DNA from: Methanolinea sp.
Lineage (GTDB): Archaea > Halobacteriota > Methanomicrobia > Methanomicrobiales > Methanospirillaceae
Assembly: GCA_025453675.1 (NCBI GenBank)
Contig: JALOPW010000008.1
Location: forward strand, 1-56,055
DNA: 56,055 nucleotides
Reading direction: 5' to 3'
Within the stretch, counting starts at the first letter, position 1, and each line of letters opens with the position of its first letter. The position numbers and the translations under genes were made by a program. Of this stretch, positions 8,230 through 17,211 are shown piece by piece. Below the pieces are notes generated by a model. The model saw only the letters and a list, made by a program, of their open reading frames with translations. It was not told where the DNA came from and did not search any database.

Positions 8230-9300
8230 TTACTCTTGATAATCCCAAACCATACTGCGGGCTTCATCTGCGAATGTGGAGAAATCAAACAGTGCAGCCC
8301 TCCTCTGGCATACCTCGCGGAATGCATCCGAATGCCTGCCTGTCTCGAGGACCGCTCTCTTTATGTCATCCGGATCCGGAGCCACCAGCCTGCCGCATAC
8401 ACCGTCCACCACGGTCTCCTGGTACCCCCCTTCCCGGACTGCTACCACTGGCTTTCCGCTGGCCATGGCCTCAACAGGGGTGATCCCAAAGTCCTCGTCA
8501 ATGGCCGTGGTGATGAATCCCTCGCAGCGGGAGAAGTGGTTTCGCATCTCCTCCTCGCCCTGGACATGGCGGAAGATCACGTTTGGCGGGGCATTTCTGG
8601 CCAGGTCTTCATATCCGGGATAAACCTGGCCCACCACCACCAGCGTCTTTTCGGGCATCCGGGAGAAGGCCTCCACCTGCAGATGTACCCGCTTCCACTT
8701 GTCCACCCTTCCCACGGAGAGCCAGTATCCCTCTGACGGCCGCCAGGTGAAGCGGTCCGTGTGCACCGGGGGATAGAGTACCCTGGCATCACGCAGGTAA
8801 ATCTTCTGGATCCGTGTCCGGACGGTATGGGAGATGCAGGCAAGGTTCTTCACGTGCCTTTGCACAAACCGCCGGTCCGCAGCACGGGCAAGTGCCAGCG
8901 CCGGGGTATAGAGTATCCGTGAGAGCGGGCTCTTCTGCTCGAGGAACTGGTAGTACATGTCATACATGGCCCTCCTTGGGGTGAGCATGTAGTAGAGATG
9001 GGGCACGCGGTTACTCAGGTACCTGACCGCCATATCGTCGATGCAGATATAGAAGTCGTAATCGAGGGTTGCCTTCCTGAAAAGGCGCATGCCGGCAATC
9101 TGGCGGGTCGGCTCATCCGGGAGCGGGTGCCCGAGGGACCGGATTTGGATCTCCCTCCCGGGATCATAATGTGATACTATTGCCTCATTGAAGTGCGGGA
9201 CCACCACTTCAGCGTCGAGAACCCGGGCAAGGTCCAGGATCAGGCGCTCTGCACCACCAAGCACCGAGAACTCATAGCCGGTGAGGATGGCCACCCTCAT
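8230..9300 (-). CDS. glycosyltransferase family 4
   Basis: This 356-residue GT-B fold enzyme begins MRVAILTGYEFSVLGGAERLI, with the Gly-rich loop of retaining GT4 enzymes. The second Rossmann domain starts with YWLSVGRVDKWKRVHLQVEAF (about residue 193). The nucleotide-sugar motif reads DFGITPVEAMASGKPVVA (about 271), the EX7E-type region. It most likely adds a sugar to the dolichol-linked glycan used by AglB. The donor sugar is not predictable. It is 40 bases downstream of a second GT4 gene. Confidence 0.88.
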   Translation of the reverse strand: MRVAILTGYEFSVLGGAERLILDLARVLDAEVVVPHFNEAIVSHYDPGREIQIRSLGHPLPDEPTRQIAGMRLFRKATLDYDFYICIDDMAVRYLSNRVPHLYYMLTPRRAMYDMYYQFLEQKSPLSRILYTPALALARAADRRFVQRHVKNLACISHTVRTRIQKIYLRDARVLYPPVHTDRFTWRPSEGYWLSVGRVDKWKRVHLQVEAFSRMPEKTLVVVGQVYPGYEDLARNAPPNVIFRHVQGEEEMRNHFSRCEGFITTAIDEDFGITPVEAMASGKPVVAVREGGYQETVVDGVCGRLVAPDPDDIKRAVLETGRHSDAFREVCQRRAALFDFSTFADEARSMVWDYQE

Positions 9301-9340
9301 GGAACCAACCCCCTCTCCTCATTTCTGTGGACCATCGAAC

Positions 9341-10528
9341 TCATCCCGTCTTCTCCATCCCCTGGTGGAGATATGCATTCCATTGCAGTGCAATCCGCTC
9401 CCACCTCAATGCCTCGGGAACAGGATACCTCTTCTCCCGTTCATGAAATATCCTCTCGAGAGCATCACTGATCGCGGCGGGGTCACCGGGAGGAACGAAC
9501 CACACCCCTGCATAGGATCCCAGGCTCTCGATGATCCCGCCGGTATGCGATGCCACGACGGGAAGACCATAAGACATCGCAATATGGCATACCGCACAGG
9601 GGTCATGCGATTCCCGGGTATAAGGCCCGGCAAATACGTCTGCTGCAGAGTAATAGAGCGCCACCTCCTCGTCGCTTACGTACCGGTCAACCATGGAGAT
9701 CTTCTCCCTGTCAGGGGAGGTTCTGGCTCTTTCAACCGATTCCTGATCCTCCCATGCCTCCCCCACAATGCAGAGCCGGGAGTGTTGTTTGAGGTGATCG
9801 GGAAGCATTTCAAAGCCCTCGATGAGGTACCGCACACCCTTGAATTTCCGCAGCAGCCCGAAGAAGAGGATAACGTATTCCTCCTCTATCCCCAGTATCG
9901 CCCTGGCTCTCCCGGGATCGATGTGCGGATACTGGTCATACAGCCCATGGGGGATGATGTGGATCTCGCCGGCCGGAATATGATAACGCTGTACAATCAG
10001 GTCCCGGTCGTACCTGGTGTGGGTGACATATCCCCCGGCCAGGGTGCGCACCAGCCATCCCGTCACCCGGGCATAGACGCGGAGCGGCAGGCTTGCATCC
10101 TCAAGTGGGTCGACGGGCTCATGGAACTCGATCACCACGAACCTTCTCTTCCAGTTCAGCACCTGGATAAAGAGATACATGTGGGCCACGCTTGAGGTCC
10201 ACCAGGGGATTATCAGCACATCGGATCTCCTCGCCCTCGCGTACGCCTTCATCCAGGTGACCGGGTTATACCAGTCCATCACCTCGTGCACATTCACCCG
10301 TGCATCAAAACGCTCGCTGGTAAGGGCTTTTCCCACCCGCTTCCAGCCAGGGAACAGTCTCCTCGGGAGCATGTGCCGGAAGAGGAGGGCATTCACCTCG
10401 CAAAGAGCGGTCAGGGCGTTCGCCATCCGGATGGTGAAGTAGGTAATACCTGAAAGGAACCTCGTTGAAGGCCCGAAGAGGGAGATATTCAGCCTGTTTT
10501 TCTCACCCCCTTCACCGTTTTTCTGCAT
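9341..10528 (-). CDS. glycosyltransferase family 4
   Basis: This 395-residue protein is a second GT-B enzyme. The N-terminal domain has FGPSTRFLSGITYFT, the acceptor-side Gly-containing loop. The C-terminal domain has FFGLLRKFKGVRYLIEGFEML (about residue 222) and AYGLPVVASHTGGI-like SYGLPVVASHTGG (about 334). An E-rich segment, RESHDPCAVCHIAMSYG, occupies the EX7E position although the first Glu is shifted. The gene lies 29 bases after glmS and before the other GT4 gene, so both probably act on the same UDP-amino-sugar-derived glycan. Confidence 0.85.
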   Translation of the reverse strand: MQKNGEGGEKNRLNISLFGPSTRFLSGITYFTIRMANALTALCEVNALLFRHMLPRRLFPGWKRVGKALTSERFDARVNVHEVMDWYNPVTWMKAYARARRSDVLIIPWWTSSVAHMYLFIQVLNWKRRFVVIEFHEPVDPLEDASLPLRVYARVTGWLVRTLAGGYVTHTRYDRDLIVQRYHIPAGEIHIIPHGLYDQYPHIDPGRARAILGIEEEYVILFFGLLRKFKGVRYLIEGFEMLPDHLKQHSRLCIVGEAWEDQESVERARTSPDREKISMVDRYVSDEEVALYYSAADVFAGPYTRESHDPCAVCHIAMSYGLPVVASHTGGIIESLGSYAGVWFVPPGDPAAISDALERIFHEREKRYPVPEALRWERIALQWNAYLHQGMEKTG

Positions 10529-10557
10529 TCAGGATGACTCCCTCAAATTCAGGCACA

Positions 10558-12297
10558 TTATTCTACTGTCACGCTCTTGGCCAGGTTCCGTGGCTGATCG
10601 ACGTCCCGCCCCAGGGCAACCGCCGTGTGGTAGGCGAGTAGTTGCACCAGTGCTGCGGATGCCAGGATGTGGGAAATGATCCCCCCATCCGGGAGCGGGA
10701 TGAACACATCAGAGATTTCTTCCAGATCCTGGGTTCCCTGTACTCCCAATACGATCATGGGAGTACCCCGGGCCTTCATCTCCTTGATGTTGGAGAACAT
10801 CACCGGGAATGCATGGCCCGGGGGGCAGAGGGCGACCACGGGGGTCTCTGGAGAGAGCAGGGCGAAGGGCCCGTGCTTGATCTCCCCGGCCGCGTATCCT
10901 TCGGCATGAATGTAGGTGATCTCCTTCATTTTAAGGGCGCCCTCAAGTGCCAGAGGGTAGAACGGGCCTCTGCCCACAAAAAACATGGATTGGGCATTCC
11001 TGCACAGGTCTACCGCTTGGGAGAGGTCCTGGAGCAATGCCTCACCAATAGCCAGGTGACCTCTTCCCAGGGAGTGTTCAAGGGCCCCCCCTGCCAATCG
11101 GTCAACCAGGTGAAAGAAGACCGCCAGTTCGGCGATGAAGGATTTGGTGGCCGCGACACTGATCTCAGGGCCAGCCCGCATGAAGAGCGTGTGGTCTGCA
11201 AGCCTGGTGATGGTACTCCCAAGTACGTTTGTCACCGCCAGGGTGGGGTGACTGAACATGCGGGCCTTCTGCATGGCCGCGAGGGTGTCCGCGGTCTCAC
11301 CAGACTGGCTCACCCCCACCACCAGGTCTCCTCCCGGAGAGGTGAAATATTTGAACTCTGATGCCAGTTCCACCCGGGCAGGAATGCCGCAATGCTCCTC
11401 GATGAGGTAGCGGCACAGCAGTGCAGCATGGTATGAGGTCCCGCAGGCCACAAGGGTTACCCCCCCGGTATCCTGCAGGATATCAGGGATCTCCTCCTCC
11501 TTCAGGGCCCGCATGGTGGAGGAGAACACCTCCGGCTGTTCATAGATCTCCTTGAGCATGTAGTGCGCAAAGCCCCCCTTCTTCACCTCCGCAAGAGACC
11601 AGTCGATCTTCTGGACAGGCCTCTTTACACGTGTTCCCTGGTGCCGTATCTCAATTCCGCCGGTCGAGAGGGAGGCAATATCCCCATCTTCCAGGTATAT
11701 GACCCGTTCAGTATGCTCGAGGAGGGGGGTGACATCTGATGCGGCAAGGCAGGCCCTGTCTCCAATGCCTATCACCAGCGGGCTTCTCTTACGGGCAGCA
11801 ACCATCTCCCCGCACCCGGTTGCGATGACCAGGAGGGCATAGCTCCCCTCCAGGCGGGGGAGGACTGCACTCACTGCCGCTGCGAGGTCTCCCTTGAACT
11901 CCTCCTCAATGAGGTGGGGGATGACTTCCGTGTCGGTCTCTGAGCGGAACCCATGCCCCCGGGCCTGGAGCTCCCGCTTCAGGCCTGCGTAATTCTCAAT
12001 AATGCCATTGTGGACCACCGCTATAGAGTCGTGGCAATCAAGGTGAGGATGTGCATTCTGGTTATTCGGCTCCCCGTGAGTGGCCCACCTGGTATGGCCG
12101 ATCCCCATCTTCCCCTTCACCCTGGAGAGATCCGATGCCCCGAGAGAGATCTTTCCCTGCTTCTTCCTTACCGTGATGCCCTGATCCATCACCGCGATAC
12201 CAAAAGAGTCATATCCCCGGTATTCAAGGCGTTTTAACCCCTCTATGATGATGGGTGCGGCTCTCCGCTGCCCGCAGTAGCCGAAGATGCCGCACAC
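10558..12297 (-). CDS. glmS: glutamine--fructose-6-phosphate aminotransferase (isomerizing)
   Basis: This enzyme makes glucosamine-6-phosphate, the first step to UDP-GlcNAc. Cys2 (MCGIFGYCG) is the N-terminal nucleophile of the glutaminase domain, so the start is fixed. Further glutaminase motifs are HTRWATHGEP and HNGIIENY. Two SIS domains follow: the first has the CGTSYHAAL and SQSGETADT loops (about residue 290-335), the second has GRGPFYPLALEGALKMKE. The C-terminus is the usual PRNLAKSVTVE. Length is 579, slightly short for the family but complete. The start is only 2 bases after the stop of the upstream nucleotidyltransferase gene. Confidence 0.96.
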   Translation of the reverse strand: MCGIFGYCGQRRAAPIIIEGLKRLEYRGYDSFGIAVMDQGITVRKKQGKISLGASDLSRVKGKMGIGHTRWATHGEPNNQNAHPHLDCHDSIAVVHNGIIENYAGLKRELQARGHGFRSETDTEVIPHLIEEEFKGDLAAAVSAVLPRLEGSYALLVIATGCGEMVAARKRSPLVIGIGDRACLAASDVTPLLEHTERVIYLEDGDIASLSTGGIEIRHQGTRVKRPVQKIDWSLAEVKKGGFAHYMLKEIYEQPEVFSSTMRALKEEEIPDILQDTGGVTLVACGTSYHAALLCRYLIEEHCGIPARVELASEFKYFTSPGGDLVVGVSQSGETADTLAAMQKARMFSHPTLAVTNVLGSTITRLADHTLFMRAGPEISVAATKSFIAELAVFFHLVDRLAGGALEHSLGRGHLAIGEALLQDLSQAVDLCRNAQSMFFVGRGPFYPLALEGALKMKEITYIHAEGYAAGEIKHGPFALLSPETPVVALCPPGHAFPVMFSNIKEMKARGTPMIVLGVQGTQDLEEISDVFIPLPDGGIISHILASAALVQLLAYHTAVALGRDVDQPRNLAKSVTVE

Positions 12298-12299
12298 GT

Positions 12300-13457
12300 C
12301 TATACCACCAGGACCCCGTCCCCGTAGGCCATGGTGGACTGGATGCGGGACCCCCCGCGTATGGTCACATTGTTGCCCACGATGGCTCCTTCCAGGATGG
12401 TGAAGGGCCCGGCCCGTACTTTCTCGCCGAGTATTGCACCAAATCTCCCTTTGATCTGCTCACCCTGGATCTCCATCAGAGGGGATGCGGTGACCGTGCT
12501 CACATGGTCCTCGATATGAGCCCCCTCCCCGATGACTGTGTCCTTTATCCTGGAGTGGGACCCGACCTGCGTGTCGTCCATCACTATGGCATTCTGCACC
12601 AGTGTATAGGGTTCGACCCTTACCCTGGCCCCGATGCTTGAGAACGGCATGATGCAGGCATGGGGCCCGATCTCGCACTCCGGGCCGATCACCACGGGGC
12701 CGAGTATGATGGTCCCCGGGCCTATCCTGGTCCCCTTTCCGATCCGTACATGGCCCTGGATCATGCAGTTTCCCGATACCTCGCCGGCCTTCTCCGGCGG
12801 CGCGGAATGAATGAGTTTCTGGTTCATCTGCAACAGGTCCCACGGGTAAATGGCATCCTGCCAGTCATCTGCGGGAACCGCCCGGAGCTTCTTCCCTGAT
12901 TTTATGAATGCTCCCACCGCATCGGTCAGGTCATTTCCCTGGATACAGGAGAAGAAGTCCAGGTCAAGGGAGAATATCCCGGTAGAGATGGTGAAACTCG
13001 GTGACTGTGCCGGCTTTTCCACGATGCTGGTCACGTATCCCCTCCGTGTCACCACCACCCCGAAGTTGGACGGGTAGGGGTGCTCCTTCACAAGCACCGC
13101 ATTCCGTTCCTCCTTGATCCGGGCAATGGAGGCACTATTGATGAAATTATCCCCGGGAAGAACGAGGAACCGATCCGTGAGGAGGTCTTTTGCCTGCAAA
13201 AGGGCATGGGCCGTTCCCAGGGGCTTCTCCTGCACCACCACCTCCACCCGGGCATCAAGGGTGTTCAGGTGGCGGATCACCTGCTCCTTCCGGTACCCGA
13301 CCACCACGATGATATCCCTTATCCCGCAGGTCTGGAGAGCGTTGATGACGTAATCCATGACCGGCGTATTTCCCACAGGTATGAGGGCTTTCGGCCTGCT
13401 CCTGGTGAGGGGCCGGAGCCTCTTGCCTTCACCGGCCGCAAGTATTACTGCCTGCAT
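12300..13457 (-). CDS. bifunctional sugar-1-phosphate nucleotidylyltransferase/acyltransferase (GlmU-like, paralogue 1)
   Basis: The N-terminal Rossmann domain has LAAGEGKRLRPLT, the nucleotide-binding loop, and PGDNF as the metal-binding Asp motif. From about residue 235 a left-handed beta-helix of hexapeptides follows (IGKGTRIGPGTIILGPVVIG and similar), as in acetyltransferases. Together with its neighbour it probably converts GlcN-1-P to UDP-GlcNAc, or supplies another activated sugar such as dTDP- or UDP-glucose. I place the start at ATG 13457, because AGGTG precedes it by 7 bases; a GTG at 13466 directly after the previous stop is the alternative. It sits between glmU and glmS. Confidence 0.85.
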   Translation of the reverse strand: MQAVILAAGEGKRLRPLTRSRPKALIPVGNTPVMDYVINALQTCGIRDIIVVVGYRKEQVIRHLNTLDARVEVVVQEKPLGTAHALLQAKDLLTDRFLVLPGDNFINSASIARIKEERNAVLVKEHPYPSNFGVVVTRRGYVTSIVEKPAQSPSFTISTGIFSLDLDFFSCIQGNDLTDAVGAFIKSGKKLRAVPADDWQDAIYPWDLLQMNQKLIHSAPPEKAGEVSGNCMIQGHVRIGKGTRIGPGTIILGPVVIGPECEIGPHACIMPFSSIGARVRVEPYTLVQNAIVMDDTQVGSHSRIKDTVIGEGAHIEDHVSTVTASPLMEIQGEQIKGRFGAILGEKVRAGPFTILEGAIVGNNVTIRGGSRIQSTMAYGDGVLVV

Positions 13458-13466
13458 CTCGCACAC

Positions 13467-14666
13467 CTACCGTATCTTCGCTCCTGCAGCGATATATCCA
13501 TCCACCAGTGCATGGGGGCCTATCTGCGCCCCGCACCCTATTACCGCCCCAACATTCACCGAGCAATTGATCCCAAACTGCACCCGATCACCCACGATTG
13601 CACCCAGTTTTTTCCTCTTGGTAGGGATCCCCATAACCTTCACCTCTGCACGGTCATGACGCAGGTTGGCGACCTTTGTCCCGGCCCCGAAATTGCACCC
13701 GCTTCCTACCACCGAATCTCCCAGGTAATTGAAATGCGGGAGGTTCGTGCCAGGGAGGATAATGGAGTTCTTCACCTCGGTGGCATGCCCGATATGGCAG
13801 CGGTCCCCTACGGTGGTCGACCCGCGAAGGTACGCGTGGGGGCCGATGCGGCAGTTCTTTCCGATACAGCAGGGCCCCTCGATACAGGTACCGGGCCTGA
13901 TCACCGATCCTTCCCCCACCGAAACCGGGCCCTTCAGCACCACTCCCTCCCCGATGAATCCTTCCATTTGGGGTTCCAGGTCACTCAACATTCGCTCGTT
14001 TGCCGAGAGGAGGTCCCACGGGTAGCCCACGTCGATCCATGATTCCAGCCGGAGTGCGTTCAGGTGCCCTTCCTGGATCAACATGGCCAGGGCATCGGTG
14101 AGTTCGAGCTCTCCCCTGGGTGAGAGCACTATCCTGTCCAGGAGGGGGATGATATCCGGGCTGAAGTGGTATAATCCCGCATTGACCAGGTTTCCCCTTG
14201 GACTGGGCGATTTTTCCTGGAGGCCGGTCACCACACTTCCATCCACCTGGACTGCCCCATAATCTGCCGGGTGATCCGAGGGAGCGACTGCCATGCAGTG
14301 CGGTCCTGCCGAGAGGATCCTTATTATATCGGCACCGGAGACCACCATATCGCCGTTCATCAGGAGAAAATCACCCGTGATCCATTCCCGGGCCTGCAGC
14401 AGCGCGTCAGCGGTTCCCCGCTGGTGACGCTGGACCGCGTACTCAATACCGACTCCGAATGCGCTCCCGTCCCCAAAATAATTCCGGATCTCTCCTTCCA
14501 TGTACCCCGTGACCAGGAGGATCTCCGGTATCCCCGCATCCCGGGTTGCCAGTACCAGGTGTTCCAGCATGGGACGGTTTTTGAGCGGGAGCATGACCTT
14601 TGGCCGGGTGGCGGTGAGCGGCCGCATCCTCTTCCCCTCCCCTGCAGCCAGGATGACGCATTGCAT
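13467..14666 (-). CDS. glmU: bifunctional GlcN-1-P acetyltransferase/GlcNAc-1-P uridylyltransferase (paralogue 2)
   Basis: The 399-residue protein begins MQCVILAAGEGKRMRPLT and has NGDMVVS as the metal site. Its C-terminal beta-helix is richer than in paralogue 1 and includes LPHFNYLGDSVVGSGCNFGAG and GTKVANLRHD. Bacterial GlmU carries equivalent Asn-Tyr acetyl-CoA and GlcN-1-P binding residues there. This makes it the better candidate for the true GlmU that acetylates and then uridylylates glucosamine-1-phosphate. The stop codon is followed immediately by the next gene, and glmM ends 13 bases upstream. Confidence 0.88.
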   Translation of the reverse strand: MQCVILAAGEGKRMRPLTATRPKVMLPLKNRPMLEHLVLATRDAGIPEILLVTGYMEGEIRNYFGDGSAFGVGIEYAVQRHQRGTADALLQAREWITGDFLLMNGDMVVSGADIIRILSAGPHCMAVAPSDHPADYGAVQVDGSVVTGLQEKSPSPRGNLVNAGLYHFSPDIIPLLDRIVLSPRGELELTDALAMLIQEGHLNALRLESWIDVGYPWDLLSANERMLSDLEPQMEGFIGEGVVLKGPVSVGEGSVIRPGTCIEGPCCIGKNCRIGPHAYLRGSTTVGDRCHIGHATEVKNSIILPGTNLPHFNYLGDSVVGSGCNFGAGTKVANLRHDRAEVKVMGIPTKRKKLGAIVGDRVQFGINCSVNVGAVIGCGAQIGPHALVDGYIAAGAKIR

Positions 14667-14679
14667 ACAGAATATCCTC

Positions 14680-15957
14680 TCACTGCCGCTTTATTTCCTT
14701 TTTCCACTCCCTGGCTGCAGCAAGGCCTTTCCCGAGGAGTGCTTCTGCCGCTGCAGGGGTCCTGCCCTCCGCGGTGACCCGTATCTTCGGCTCAGTCCCG
14801 GATGCCCGCACCAGGTACCACCCGTCCTCCTCTTCGACACGTATGCCGTCAGTGGGGACAGGCGCGCCAAGCGCCTTCATCACCTCATGTGCCCTCTGGC
14901 ATGGAATGGAGCGACGCAGGAGCGGGTAGTGGGGAATGGTGTCGATTTCTGCCGCAATATCCCACTCCGAAGCCATCTGGCAGAAGAGGGCCGCGGCATA
15001 CGGCCCGTCCGGGCAGAGGGAGTGCCAGGGAAAGATCCAGGCCCCGGACGGTTCGCCTCCCAGGTCTCCCCATTGCACCAGTTCTTCTGAGACGTGACTG
15101 TCACCAACCGGGGTGCGCCGTACCTCTGCCCAGTCCTCAATGGCCATGCTGGTGTCGGTGGTGGTCACTACCCGCCTGGCTCCCAGGTACCTGGAGAAGA
15201 GTACGAGCAGTATGTCACCGGATATGTAGCGCCCCCGGGAATCGAAGGCCATCATCCGGTCGGCGTCCCCGTCATGGATGACTGCCCCATCCGCCTCCCA
15301 CCTCCTCACCAGGGTACGTAGATACCCGAGATACTCCTCGAGCGGTTCTGATGGGCGGGGAAAATAGCCGGACGGCGAGCAGTTGATGCACCGTGTGTCC
15401 ATGCCAAGCCCTTTGAGTATACCGGGGCTGGCCACGCTCCCGGCACCATTCCCGCAGTCCAGCACCATTTTCCTGGTGCACTCGCAGTGCACCTCCCCGA
15501 GTATACCCTGCATGTAGGATTCGAGTATCCCGGCAGAGAGCACCGATCCGTAGGTATCCCAGGGTATCGGAGCGGTCTGTCCACAGCTCTCCGTTTCCAA
15601 AAGCCCCTCCATCTCCTCCTGCTGGGCTTTCAGGAGTGACGAGCCTCCGGGATTGAAGACCTTGAGCCCGTTATACTCCTCCGGGTTATGGGACGCGGTG
15701 ACCATGCAGCCTGCCCCGTGTTCCGGGACCGCACCCGCTACCGCAGGGGTGGGAACCAGGCCCGCGGAATGGACGGTTCCCCCACCTGAGAGGACGCCGG
15801 CAGTGAAGGCATTCGCGATGGTCCGGGACGTGGTGCGGGTGTCCCACCCCATCACCACCTTCCGGTGCCTCATGCCGAGGACCTGTCCCAGGGCGAGCGC
15901 GGTGGACAGAAGCTCGCTGCCGTAAAGGGAACGAATGCCGGAGGAGCCAAAACGCAT
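14680..15957 (-). CDS. glmM: phosphoglucosamine mutase
   Basis: This 425-residue alpha-D-phosphohexomutase interconverts glucosamine-6-phosphate and glucosamine-1-phosphate. The N-terminus MRFGSSGIRSLYG is typical. TASHNPEEYNGLK (about residue 87) contains the catalytic phosphoserine. HDGDADRMMAF (about 229) is the Mg-binding loop. EPSGAW (about 305) recognises the sugar and RASGTEPKIRV (about 388) binds phosphate. It directly precedes the two GlmU-like genes and glmS, completing a full UDP-GlcNAc pathway in one run of genes. Confidence 0.93.
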   Translation of the reverse strand: MRFGSSGIRSLYGSELLSTALALGQVLGMRHRKVVMGWDTRTTSRTIANAFTAGVLSGGGTVHSAGLVPTPAVAGAVPEHGAGCMVTASHNPEEYNGLKVFNPGGSSLLKAQQEEMEGLLETESCGQTAPIPWDTYGSVLSAGILESYMQGILGEVHCECTRKMVLDCGNGAGSVASPGILKGLGMDTRCINCSPSGYFPRPSEPLEEYLGYLRTLVRRWEADGAVIHDGDADRMMAFDSRGRYISGDILLVLFSRYLGARRVVTTTDTSMAIEDWAEVRRTPVGDSHVSEELVQWGDLGGEPSGAWIFPWHSLCPDGPYAAALFCQMASEWDIAAEIDTIPHYPLLRRSIPCQRAHEVMKALGAPVPTDGIRVEEEDGWYLVRASGTEPKIRVTAEGRTPAAAEALLGKGLAAAREWKKEIKRQ

Positions 15958-15987
15958 AAATATGAATCGTAGAGGGGAAAAATAGAG

Positions 15988-16590
15988 TTATCCTTTCCCG
16001 TAGGGACACCAGTGACGCAGATTCTCCAGGCTCGCGACACCAGCCGTTGACGGGCCAACAAGGAGTACCCGGTCTTTTACCGGACCATCCATGAGGGTAC
16101 ATCCTGCTTGGGAGATAAGACCCTCGCTGGAGACCAGGATCACCTCGCAATCCCCCGTGCCGGTGGTGCGATAGGGGAAGGATTCCAGGGCGGGGGCCGG
16201 GATCTTTAGTCCACCCACCCGGCGCTCCCCGATCTCCCTCAGGAGGTCCGCCCTGCATGCGGCATGGCACTCCCGCGGGCAGGACCTTCGCACCCGGGAT
16301 ATGCACAAGAACCCGGCTATCACGTTGATGATGGCGCACGCCGCTGCCCGGTGCGCAGGCTTCAGAAGGTCTGCATCGAAGAGAAAGGCAAGCCTCGTGG
16401 TGGCCCTGGTGGGCTCAAAGGTGACGAATTCTGCCACCCTCCCTCCAAAAGCCGCTTCCATGCACGCGCCCCGTTCAAACTGGCATACGGTCCGGTCAGG
16501 GTTCACCTGCAGGACAATGTTCCCGTCTTCGCATCCAGTATGCAGCGATAATTCCTGCAGTTTTTTTACCGCACGTTTGATAGAATCCAT
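15988..16590 (-). CDS. conserved Cys-rich protein of unknown function
   Basis: I do not recognise this 200-residue protein. It has no membrane segment. A cluster CPRECHAACRADLL lies at about residues 105-118, and a CxxY-type ending WCPYGKG closes the chain. Further Cys residues at about 19, 36 and 43 could add ligands. The end segment VLLVGPSTAGVASLENL resembles a small Rossmann-like loop, but this is a weak impression. It starts 5 bases after the cyclase gene and ends 30 bases before glmM, so it is co-transcribed with them. The Cys pattern suggests a metal or Fe-S site. Confidence 0.6.
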   Translation of the reverse strand: MDSIKRAVKKLQELSLHTGCEDGNIVLQVNPDRTVCQFERGACMEAAFGGRVAEFVTFEPTRATTRLAFLFDADLLKPAHRAAACAIINVIAGFLCISRVRRSCPRECHAACRADLLREIGERRVGGLKIPAPALESFPYRTTGTGDCEVILVSSEGLISQAGCTLMDGPVKDRVLLVGPSTAGVASLENLRHWCPYGKG

Positions 16591-16595
16591 TTATC

Positions 16596-17207
16596 TCACC
16601 AGGGCTCTTTGTCTCTGAGGAACACGCGGCAGGGTGAACCGTCCAGCCCTTCCAGCCGCAGGGGAAGCGCCACCATCCAGAAAGTCCCCTCCCTGACCAT
16701 CCCGAGGTCAAGGAGCTCGATGATCACCACTCCACGGGAGAGGAGTGTCCGGTGCACGCTGCCGTCCCCGGAATAGGGCTCGATGGAGGGCGAGTCGATT
16801 CCCACGCACCCGATGCCAGCCCTGACGATTGCCTCGGCCGCGTCGGGGGAGAGCCCAGGGTAATCCTCATTGAATTCCGTCTCCCGGGAGAACCTGGTTT
16901 TTATCAGGATTTTTCGTACCCCCCCCAGTGATGGCTCCAGCAATCCTGCTCCTATCACCTGTTCTTTCCCCGGGATCTCGATGACTCTGCACTCCCCCAT
17001 GAGCTGCCCGGGAGGGATGGCATCGACAGATGCTCCGCCGGGAATATAGTGAGAAGGTGCGTCAATATGCGTACCGGAATGTGTAGAGAGGTGAAGGCTG
17101 GAGAGGAGATACCGGCCCCTGTCCTCCTGGACCATTGAGGGCACATGATCCCCGGGGTACACCACCACGCTGCCGGTGAGGGGACGGGTCACGTCATACC
17201 AGGACAT
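16596..17207 (-). CDS. cyclase family protein (kynurenine formamidase-like)
   Basis: The protein has the metal-binding signature HSGTHIDAPSHY near residue 45 and VGIDSPSIEP near 130, as in the cyclase/arylformamidase superfamily (PF04199). Such enzymes hydrolyse amides or esters with a divalent metal; the substrate here is unknown. A longer frame opens at 17264 but would overlap pcm by 53 bases. The start at 17207 (MSWYDVTRPL) is chosen because GGAGGT lies 8 bases before it and it then begins 5 bases after the pcm stop. Length is 203 residues. Confidence 0.8.
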   Translation of the reverse strand: MSWYDVTRPLTGSVVVYPGDHVPSMVQEDRGRYLLSSLHLSTHSGTHIDAPSHYIPGGASVDAIPPGQLMGECRVIEIPGKEQVIGAGLLEPSLGGVRKILIKTRFSRETEFNEDYPGLSPDAAEAIVRAGIGCVGIDSPSIEPYSGDGSVHRTLLSRGVVIIELLDLGMVREGTFWMVALPLRLEGLDGSPCRVFLRDKEPW

Positions 17208-17211
17208 CTCC

